A DNA stretch of 64,000 nt from Flavimaricola sp. (lineage in GTDB: Bacteria > Pseudomonadota > Alphaproteobacteria > Rhodobacterales > Rhodobacteraceae). This document shows positions 57,845 through 64,000 of this stretch, piece after piece; position 1 is the first letter of the stretch; each line of letters starts with the position of its first letter. The notes under the pieces were generated by a model. That model was given only the letters and a program-made list of their open reading frames with translations, did no database searches and was not told the DNA's origin. The stretch is taken from the NCBI GenBank assembly GCA_020629175.1, contig JAHDDU010000003.1, positions 67,221-131,220 of the forward strand. Direction: 5' to 3'. The position numbers were made by a program, and so were the translations under genes.

Positions 57845-58788
57845 TCGGTGGGTCCGCCGGTCAATATGGGATCTAGCAAAGGTCGAAGGTCAGAGCATGC
57901 CGGGTGCCTGATGTCCTGCAAGACATAGGCCCGTACGCGGTTAATGAGGGCCAGATATCCTGACTTTCCGTCCTGTTTGGCGAGGCTCACGAAGAGGCCA
58001 AGGATGCGCAGATTGCGTTGCACGGCCCAGAGACATGTGGCGCGTTGCACCTGAACGACCGGTTGGTTCATCAACTGGGCAAACCGTTCTTCGGCAGCGT
58101 CTTGTACAGATTGTGCAACATCGCGCCGCGCGTCTCGAAGAAGAGATGCCAGATCGTACTCAGGTGGTGCAAGAAAGGCGTCTTGGAAATCCAACAGCCC
58201 GAACTGCGAAATGCCCGTCTCATCTGCCCGAAAGATGATGTTTTGCGCATGAAAGTCTCGCAAGTTTAAGACTTGCGGCGTTGAGAGGCCCTTAGAAAGT
58301 TTAGACCCCAAAGCACTTTCGATATCGCGCCTTTTGTCGGAGGACAGCGTTGGCGCAAACCAATCGAAGAATGGTTTGATCATCGCGGTTGCAACCTCGG
58401 GTGTGAGGGCGGGCAGGTCTGTAGGTGCCGGGATTGATTGGTAGGTCCGAATGACCTCTAGGATGCTAAGGTAAACCTCTTGTTCATGTTGCGGGTTGCG
58501 GTCCAGATGGCTCGCCACATCGACCGAGCCAAGGTCTGAGACGATCGCTGTTCCGTTCTCCTCACTCAGGACCGCAGGAGCGCTTAGACCCGCGGACAGA
58601 AGGTGTTCAGATATGTTCTTGAAGGCCGCGAAACTCGCCAGCTGGTCAGGTGGGGTCGTCATTTCGATGACGGATTGCGATCTGTCTGGGCTCATCAGCC
58701 GAACATAACGCCTGCTTGACGCGTCACCCTTTATCGGCCGCCGGGTCCAGCCATCATAGGCCGAGCTTCCTTGGACGAGCATGGTCAT
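57841..58788 (-). CDS. AmgK-like sugar kinase (aminoglycoside phosphotransferase fold)
   Basis: A 315-residue kinase of the APH/choline-kinase fold. The catalytic loop is LNLRDFHAQNIIF and the metal motif LLDFQDAF. The opening GDASSRRYVRL is the glycine-rich N-lobe. The AmgK family phosphorylates MurNAc or GlcNAc at the anomeric position. It overlaps tsaE and the murU-like gene by 4 nt, which supports a shared recycling task. Confidence 0.84.
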   Translation of the reverse strand: MTMLVQGSSAYDGWTRRPIKGDASSRRYVRLMSPDRSQSVIEMTTPPDQLASFAAFKNISEHLLSAGLSAPAVLSEENGTAIVSDLGSVDVASHLDRNPQHEQEVYLSILEVIRTYQSIPAPTDLPALTPEVATAMIKPFFDWFAPTLSSDKRRDIESALGSKLSKGLSTPQVLNLRDFHAQNIIFRADETGISQFGLLDFQDAFLAPPEYDLASLLRDARRDVAQSVQDAAEERFAQLMNQPVVQVQRATCLWAVQRNLRILGLFVSLAKQDGKSGYLALINRVRAYVLQDIRHPACSDLRPLLDPILTGGPTE

Positions 58789-59225
58789 GTGCGCAGTCCG
58801 TCCGTCCGGCGTACTATGTGCCCTTCTGAAGACGCCGTGAGGTGCAACGTCGTCGCATGAGACGGGGCAAGATCACCCAGCCTGTCTGGCCATTCGATCA
58901 AGCAGATTGCCTCCGTGAACGCCTCATCAAGTCCAAGCTCCAAAACCTCATCCGGTGCGGCCAGCCGGTAAAGATCGCAGTGCCATATGTCGCCATCTGC
59001 ATGTTCATAGGTTTGGACAAGGGTGAACGTCGGCGAGGGCACGTCCTCACTCGGGTTTTGCAGTCGGGCACGGATGAAGGCGCGGGCAAAAGTGGATTTT
59101 CCGGCGCCGATCTCACCTGCGAGCAAGATACAATCACCCGCGCGCGCGGTGGATGCAAACTGCCGCGCGAGGGCGACAGTATCGTCTTCGGACATAAGGG
59201 TAAGGGTTTGGCCGGGTGCGAGCAT
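58785..59225 (-). CDS. tsaE: tRNA t6A biosynthesis ATPase TsaE
   Basis: A 146-residue P-loop ATPase. The Walker A GEIGAGKSTFARAFI, the SPTFTLVQTYE segment and LIEWPDRLGDL are diagnostic. It is required with TsaBCD for threonylcarbamoyl-adenosine in ANN-decoding tRNAs. It follows divL by 49 bp and couples to the AmgK-like gene by a 4-nt overlap. Confidence 0.95.
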   Translation of the reverse strand: MLAPGQTLTLMSEDDTVALARQFASTARAGDCILLAGEIGAGKSTFARAFIRARLQNPSEDVPSPTFTLVQTYEHADGDIWHCDLYRLAAPDEVLELGLDEAFTEAICLIEWPDRLGDLAPSHATTLHLTASSEGHIVRRTDGLRT

Positions 59226-59274
59226 AGCGGCATCGTAGTTCTGCCATTCCGACGCGCAAGCACTGATCGCCCGT

Positions 59275-60834
59275 CTATGTCTGGTGGGCGGGTGCTTTTG
59301 CCAGTTCTGCCTGAGATGTTTTGGTCAGGTTCACGGACCCAAACCGGACAAGTGTTGCGCCGTTGATCAAGGGCGCAATCGAACACGTGTGGACCGTATC
59401 ATCCATGCGACGTATCGGCTCACTAAACGTGGGGCGGCTCTGATGGAGCGGCAGTCTGTCAAAAGACTGCGACCAAAGTCCTGATGGTGCGGTGATTTTG
59501 CGCCAATGGGCCATCTCCTTAGAGAAAACTCTAGTATGAGTCATTGAGGCAGGCTTCGCCCATAGTTGATCATATTTTGCATTGCTGTTGATGAGCGTTC
59601 CGTTTGTTGAAAAAACCGCGATGGCATCGTCCAATGCATCAAGTGTTGCGTAGGCAATTGTCATCTCATTGCGAAGGCTGCGCGTCATCGTCATCACAGA
59701 GGAGACATCTTCGATCATGAAGGCAAGCGCACCCTCGCTGTGGTGCCGAACCGCGACGCGGTAGGTTTGTCCATCTGGAAGGCTCCAAAGATCGTTTAGT
59801 TCTGGTGTTGAAGGGTCCGCTTCAAGCGCCAAAAATTGGTCGCGCCAAAGCTGATAATCCTTCGGTTCGGGCAAAATGGTGCGGTCACGCAAAGCATCGA
59901 GAAACGTCTGGACCGTAGGTTCCTGACTAAGCAGCGCGACTGGCAGTTTGGTCAGTTCGAGAAGTGCTGGGTTGAAAATGACCAAGCGCCGGGAGGCATC
60001 AAAAACCGCAAGACCTGTCGACAAGTGCGAGAACGTCTTGGTCATGGTTTGCAGGAAGAACGACATCTGGTCTTCGGCGTGCACGGCTGACGATGCATCG
60101 GTGGCAAAGTGGACGCGGCCGTAGCTGCTGGCGACACCGGTGACGTCAAACCATGCGCGTTCACCGGTCACCCGGTTTCTTGCCGCGCAACGGCGCGGTG
60201 TTGACGATGGCGGTGCGTTTTCGGCCTCTGGAAAAAGGACTGCAGGCGGCCAAGTTGCAACTGTCTCTGCTGTTCCTGCCAGCTGGTCCGAGAGTGATAC
60301 ATAGGCTTTGTTCGCCCAAATCACCGCTCCTGTGTTATCCGTTCTCCAGATCAACTGCTTCGATTCTTCGGACAGATGTCTCAATATCTCTATCTCGTCC
60401 TGAAGAAACGGATGCGCCACAGTTTCCTGTGACAGTGCATTCTTCAGGCTGAGGCGAAGAAGACCGTCTGTTGTTTGAACCTCTGCCAAGCCAAGCGTCT
60501 GATCACGCGCGCGTATCGTGCTCGTTGACGTGGTGGGAGTGCGCAACTGGTGCAGAAGGCCGGGAAAGTGCGGATCAAGAGCCCTCCCAATCATTTCTAG
60601 CGTATGCTCGGCAATGGCAAAGCCGTTCAGAAGGTCACGACCCTTTTGGGTGGCGTCTATAAGGATTTGGCCATCGAACAAAAGGGTTGCTTCGGCTTGG
60701 GACGCTTGGGGCGTCGAACCGGACATATCCTTAATATCTAGAAGTCTGTAATTGATGAATTGTATGACGGCAGCCGCCATGAGCGCTGCCACCACAGCCA
60801 GAAACATAAGTGTAGGGACACCGTAATACAGCAC
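59275..60834 (-). CDS. divL: DivL-like PAS-domain protein, no kinase domain
   Basis: A 519-residue protein. An N-terminal transmembrane segment (residues 6-28) is followed by three PAS-like regions near residues 155-255 (LIWRTDNTGAVIWANKAYVSL), 270-350 (LSTGLAVFDASRRLVIFNPALLEL) and 400-500 (DDAIAVFSTNGTLINSNAKYDQLW). The protein ends without histidine-phosphotransfer or ATPase boxes. Synteny with tsaE marks DivL, a regulator of CckA and CtrA. To my knowledge Rhodobacterales DivL proteins lack or reduce the kinase half. A perfect CtrA site lies 46 bp upstream. Confidence 0.75.
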   Translation of the reverse strand: MLYYGVPTLMFLAVVAALMAAAVIQFINYRLLDIKDMSGSTPQASQAEATLLFDGQILIDATQKGRDLLNGFAIAEHTLEMIGRALDPHFPGLLHQLRTPTTSTSTIRARDQTLGLAEVQTTDGLLRLSLKNALSQETVAHPFLQDEIEILRHLSEESKQLIWRTDNTGAVIWANKAYVSLSDQLAGTAETVATWPPAVLFPEAENAPPSSTPRRCAARNRVTGERAWFDVTGVASSYGRVHFATDASSAVHAEDQMSFFLQTMTKTFSHLSTGLAVFDASRRLVIFNPALLELTKLPVALLSQEPTVQTFLDALRDRTILPEPKDYQLWRDQFLALEADPSTPELNDLWSLPDGQTYRVAVRHHSEGALAFMIEDVSSVMTMTRSLRNEMTIAYATLDALDDAIAVFSTNGTLINSNAKYDQLWAKPASMTHTRVFSKEMAHWRKITAPSGLWSQSFDRLPLHQSRPTFSEPIRRMDDTVHTCSIAPLINGATLVRFGSVNLTKTSQAELAKAPAHQT

Positions 60835-60879
60835 TCGGGACCGACTCCTTGGGACGTCTGTCAGAGTCGCTTGTTTTGG

Positions 60880-60894
60880 TTAATCGAACGTTAA
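60880..60894 (-). promoter_or_regulatory. CtrA-binding consensus upstream of divL
   Basis: On the minus strand TTAACGTTCGATTAAC fits TTAA-N7-TTAAC exactly. It overlaps the regB stop codon and lies 46 bp before the divL start. It is the only perfect full site I found in the intergenic regions I inspected. Confidence 0.6.
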
Positions 60895-62273
60895 GAAGGC
60901 TGAAGTCCGAGCGTGTCAAACTGCTGATTGGCTCCGAGCGGTGTCTTTGTCGATTGCTCAATGTCTGATCTGTTCCATTCGGCCACCACAATGGCCCCTC
61001 CAGTGCTGGACGGCCCCATATTGGCAAAACTGAGCTTGGCCCCTGAGCGCTCGAGCAATGTTTTGGCAATGAAGAGCCCCAGCCCCATACCTTCGTACTC
61101 AGGGCGTTGTGCAGATGTGAGAGAAACCCGTTTGCGCCGTACGAATGGATCACCAATTCGACCGATGATTGAAGCTGGAAAGCCTGGACCATCATCCTCG
61201 ATACGGACCAGTATCACACTGTCAGACCAAGTCATTTCGATGTCGACGGCGGTTTGTGCAAAGTCGACGGCGTTTTGGATCAGATTTCGCAGGCCGTGAA
61301 TGATCTCGGGCCTTCGCCTGACGATAGGATGTCGCGGATCATTGTCTTGCCAAGGAGCGGTTTTGAACCGGACCTCTTTGCCACGATCTACGTGTGGCTC
61401 GGCGGCTTCTTTGACCACGGTTTCCAGAGGAACGTGACGCAGTTGGAGATCATCTTTGCCGGCGCGACCCATAGACGTCAGAATATCCCGACAACGGTCT
61501 GCCTGATCCCGGATCAACCGCGCATCCTCAAGCAGCGCTTCATCGTGCTGCAACTCATCCATCAACTCGCTCGACGTTAGTTTAATTGTGGCCAATGGCG
61601 TGCCCAGCTCGTGCGCGGTTGCGGCCACCACCCCGCCAAGATCAGTCAGCTTCTGCTCGCGCGAGAGTGCCAATTGCGTGGCGACGAGCGCGTCGCTCAT
61701 GGCATGCATCTCTGTGGTCACTTGGCGTGCATAGATTGACAGAAACAGAACGCCCGTGAGCAGGGAAATCCAAAACCCAAAGAGGAAGATGGGCGGCATA
61801 ACAAGGACGGTTCCACTGAGCGTCAGGAGCGGTAGGTTCCACTGCCACAGAAGCGTGACAATCAAAATGGTCAACCCCCCAAGGCTGATGGTGCTGCGCA
61901 GATGCAGGAAGGTTGCGGCAATCGTTACTGGCGCCAACAATAAGAGCGCGAACGGGTTGTTCAATCCGCCTGTGAGGTACAGCAACAAGCCGAGTTGAAG
62001 AAGGTCAAACGTCAGCATCATCGTGGCTTCTCGTTCCGACAGCCTGCGGTTCTCGGCCGAGAAAACCGTGGAAATTAGGTTTGCAATGACCGAGGTTGCA
62101 ACGGCCGCAATGGCAAGCACCACGTGAAACTGTAAATCAAAATAAAAGGCCGCAACGCCGATCGCTATGATTTGGCCAACGATGGCAAACCAGCGCAAAA
62201 CAACAAGCGTCCGAAGCCGGACCCAATTGCTGCGTTGATGATCGCCAAAAATCTCTAGCTCGCCGAGTTTCAT
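60891..62273 (-). CDS. regB: RegB/PrrB redox-sensing histidine kinase
   Basis: A 460-residue membrane kinase from ATG 62273; the frame extends to 62363 into the divergent promoter. Six hydrophobic segments lie at residues 25-180, with the quinone-site GGLNNPF at 102-108. The H-box AATAHELGTPLATIK has His221. Cys261 in ADRCRDIL matches the redox-active cysteine described in RegB. The ATPase has NLIQNAVDFA and GMGLGLFIAKTL. It controls photosynthesis, respiration or nitrogen genes in relatives. Confidence 0.93.
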   Translation of the reverse strand: MKLGELEIFGDHQRSNWVRLRTLVVLRWFAIVGQIIAIGVAAFYFDLQFHVVLAIAAVATSVIANLISTVFSAENRRLSEREATMMLTFDLLQLGLLLYLTGGLNNPFALLLLAPVTIAATFLHLRSTISLGGLTILIVTLLWQWNLPLLTLSGTVLVMPPIFLFGFWISLLTGVLFLSIYARQVTTEMHAMSDALVATQLALSREQKLTDLGGVVAATAHELGTPLATIKLTSSELMDELQHDEALLEDARLIRDQADRCRDILTSMGRAGKDDLQLRHVPLETVVKEAAEPHVDRGKEVRFKTAPWQDNDPRHPIVRRRPEIIHGLRNLIQNAVDFAQTAVDIEMTWSDSVILVRIEDDGPGFPASIIGRIGDPFVRRKRVSLTSAQRPEYEGMGLGLFIAKTLLERSGAKLSFANMGPSSTGGAIVVAEWNRSDIEQSTKTPLGANQQFDTLGLQPS

Positions 62274-62428
62274 TCCGATGTCCGCCGTTGGTATCACGCC
62301 TGAGCATTCCAATTTGTTAGATGTCCTGCAAGCTGTGACCAGATGTCGCGATGTCAAGAACACACGCAGCAGTTTGACCGGACGTATTGGGGTGCTACCT
62401 TTCTGCTAAGTAATTGAAGAGCAGCGAA

Positions 62429-62980
62429 ATGACCCAAACAGCCCCAACTCTTGGTGAAGACCCAAGCCTCTTGCTTGTCGATGATGACGAAGCGTTTCTC
62501 AAACGTTTGGGAAAAGCGATGGAAAAACGAGGTTTTACCGTGGATATGGCATCAACGGTCGCCCAAGGGCGTGCGATTGCAAGCACACGTCCGCCGGCCT
62601 ATGCAGTCGTGGATCTCAGGCTTGAGGATGGGAACGGCCTTGATGTGGTCGAGGTCCTTCGTGAGCGGCGGCCTGAGTGCCGCGTCGTTGTTTTGACGGG
62701 CTATGGTGCAATTGCGACGGCGGTGGCTGCAGTCAAAATCGGGGCTACGGATTACCTCTCCAAACCCGCGGATGCGGCGGACATAATGAACGCCCTTCTG
62801 GCAGATGAAGAGGCCTTGCCTCCGCCGCCCGAAAACCCGATGAGCGCGGATCGTGTGCGATGGGAACATATCCAGCGAGTGTTTGAGCTGTGTGATCGCA
62901 ACGTGTCTGAAACTGCGCGACGGTTGAACATGCATCGCCGTACACTCCAGCGGATTTTGGCGAAGCGCAGCCCGAAGTGA
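62429..62980 (+). CDS. regA: RegA/PrrA response regulator
   Basis: A 183-residue regulator from ATG 62429 (MTQTAPTLGED); an in-frame ATG at 62414 is less likely. The receiver has the acid pair DDDEAFL and the phosphoacceptor Asp62 (VVDLRLEDG), then LTGYGAIATAV and the Lys in YLSKPAD. A proline linker (ALPPPPENP) joins a Fis-type helix-turn-helix (NVSETARRLNMHRRTLQ). It is divergent from regB across 155 bp. The usual senC is absent here. Confidence 0.95.
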   Translation: MTQTAPTLGEDPSLLLVDDDEAFLKRLGKAMEKRGFTVDMASTVAQGRAIASTRPPAYAVVDLRLEDGNGLDVVEVLRERRPECRVVVLTGYGAIATAVAAVKIGATDYLSKPADAADIMNALLADEEALPPPPENPMSADRVRWEHIQRVFELCDRNVSETARRLNMHRRTLQRILAKRSPK

Positions 62981-62985
62981 CGGTG

Positions 62986-63486
62986 TTACGTCATGTCAAA
63001 ACGTTTGCGAATGCGGTCGACAACTGATCCGTCCCGCAGCGGCACGGCCTTGAGGATGTCGTAATCCACAAAGCCCATTTTGCTGTAATACGCGAGCCCA
63101 CCTGGATTGTCCGCCCGAATGGTTGAATCGATTGCAACGACACCCGCGGCGGCAGCGGCTTGGCGCGTATGGTCAAACAGGGCGCGCCCCACACCTTTTC
63201 CGGCCGCCGCACTGTCAACAAATGTTGCGATGATGGCCCATCCGTCTGGGAAGGGTTGTCCCTCCGCATCCGGCCAAGTCAAAGATTGAAACCCGAGTGC
63301 CTGACCATTTTCCGTGGCGACCGAACACTCGATAATGCTCGCAGGGGCAATGTAGTGTGCAGTGAGCCTGGCTGGATCAAATGGCGTTTGATGTGCGGTC
63401 GTTCCGCCAGCCTTCACGATCCTATTCAGAATCTCGGTCAAAGCGTCTGCATCCGTTTGTTTTGCCGACCGAATTTCTAGTGCCAT
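62986..63486 (-). CDS. GNAT N-acetyltransferase
   Basis: A 166-residue protein of the phosphinothricin/methionine-sulfoximine acetyltransferase type. The acetyl-CoA motif occurs as AAGKGVGRALFDHTRQAA (residues ~93-110) and the end reads GGLAYYSKMGFVDYDI. The amide or amine acceptor is unknown. It is convergent with regA, with 5 bp between stops. Confidence 0.83.
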   Translation of the reverse strand: MALEIRSAKQTDADALTEILNRIVKAGGTTAHQTPFDPARLTAHYIAPASIIECSVATENGQALGFQSLTWPDAEGQPFPDGWAIIATFVDSAAAGKGVGRALFDHTRQAAAAAGVVAIDSTIRADNPGGLAYYSKMGFVDYDILKAVPLRDGSVVDRIRKRFDMT

Positions 63487-63544
63487 GACAAACCCTTTGC
63501 GCTCTGATCGAAGGTAGCGAAAGTTGTCTTCAAGGCAAGCGTTC

Positions 63545-64000
63545 TTACAAAAGTTCGATCAGAGCTTGGCAGGTTTGGGTGAAGTCCTGTCGCACCTCAA
63601 TCGGTGGTCGCAGCCGAATGGTGAATGTGCTCTGCAGGTCTGCGTCCACAGGTCCAAAAAATTTATCTGCCTCGGCTTTGCTAAAGCCTGCGATCTGGGT
63701 CGCCTCCAGCCATGCGGACACTTTGTCTGCAACCTTTATCTTGCGCTTCAGAGTTTTGGGGACGTCTGCTGGCAGGCCAAACCGTATGTGAATGGCGCGT
63801 GCCAGTCTGTCATCCAGTGCGCCGTAATCTGCTCCGACCGCGGCCTTCACGGGCGAAATCATATCGCCAATCACGTATTCTGGGGCGTCATGCAACAGGG
63901 CCAAAAGCCGTTGTTGTGGTGTGGCCTTTGGCGTCAGGTGGTCAAAGATGCGTTCAACAAGCAGCGAATGTTCGGCGACAGAATAAGCGAAATCGCCTTT
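63545..64000 (-). CDS. HD-domain phosphohydrolase, N-terminus beyond the window
   Basis: The frame runs open to the right edge, so the gene start is outside the window. The visible part includes FAYSVAEHSLLVERIFDHL, with a conserved histidine, and ALLHDAPEYVIGDMISPVK, the H-D pair, typical of YfbR-like 5'-nucleotidase or phage-type HD hydrolases. The last 60 residues end in LRPPIEVRQDFTQTCQALIELL. Substrate unknown. Confidence 0.8.
   Translation of the reverse strand, partial: KGDFAYSVAEHSLLVERIFDHLTPKATPQQRLLALLHDAPEYVIGDMISPVKAAVGADYGALDDRLARAIHIRFGLPADVPKTLKRKIKVADKVSAWLEATQIAGFSKAEADKFFGPVDADLQSTFTIRLRPPIEVRQDFTQTCQALIELL

Overview
The window is a gene-dense stretch of an alphaproteobacterial chromosome, most likely a marine Rhodobacteraceae (Roseobacter group). 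Evidence for this: moderately high GC, the block hemJ-rho-mnmE-mnmG-rsmG-parA-parB, two perfect parS sites TGTTTCACGTGAAACA at gene starts, a RegB/RegA redox two-component pair, a DivL-type PAS protein linked to tsaE, and the maf-aroE-coaE-dnaQ-secB block. I saw no insertion sequence, prophage, CRISPR array, rRNA or tRNA. Almost everything is core genome.

Layout. 0.1-3.2 kb: leftward operon comF, grxC, nitrilase-family hydrolase, MarR regulator, GNAT acetyltransferase. 3.2-9.5 kb: NDUFAF5-like methyltransferase-fold protein, ferrochelatase hemH, then two copies of an arrangement in which an MFS transporter runs tail to tail into an L,D-transpeptidase, with a CAP-domain lipoprotein between them. 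9.6-17.4 kb: leftward genes for hslO (Hsp33), a Nudix hydrolase, cca, a heteromeric ABC exporter pair and a 23S m5U-type RNA methyltransferase. The exporter pair is preceded by a compact leader with a possible 10-codon peptide, a three-way-junction fold and a Shine-Dalgarno-masking hairpin. 17.5-31.6 kb: Nudix, membrane protein, argG, SCP2 protein, sulfotransferase-fold protein, ribokinase, malic enzyme, mutS, grpE/hrcA, rph, rdgB, hemW.

31.6-42.1 kb is the replication-origin neighbourhood. parB, parA, rsmG, mnmG, mnmE, rho and hemJ all point left. maf, aroE, coaE and dnaQ all point right. The 405 bp between hemJ and maf is AT-rich, carries DnaA-box-like sequences and is my oriC candidate. 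The parS sites lie 3.2 and 5.1 kb from it.

42-50.8 kb: secB, fxsA, Tim44-like, mltA and Smr genes, a third MFS transporter, hslU and hslV (separated by a membrane-protein gene and an opposed DM13 gene), trxA. 50.9-62.3 kb: a long leftward cluster regB, divL, tsaE, amgK-like kinase, murU-like nucleotidyltransferase, addB, addA, then trxA. It has a perfect CtrA consensus (TTAA-N7-TTAAC) just upstream of divL. The right end holds regA, a GNAT gene and a 5'-truncated HD-domain gene.

Many neighbours overlap by 4-8 nt (ATGA or TTGA type), which points to translational coupling in the comF, hslO-cca, exporter, maf-dnaQ and divL-addA transcripts. The most interesting non-textbook signals are the exporter leader RNA, the oriC/parS layout, the CtrA site before a kinase-less DivL, a triple TTGT-N-ACAA operator-like cluster, and an 11-bp-phased TGTGCAT repeat at the left edge.
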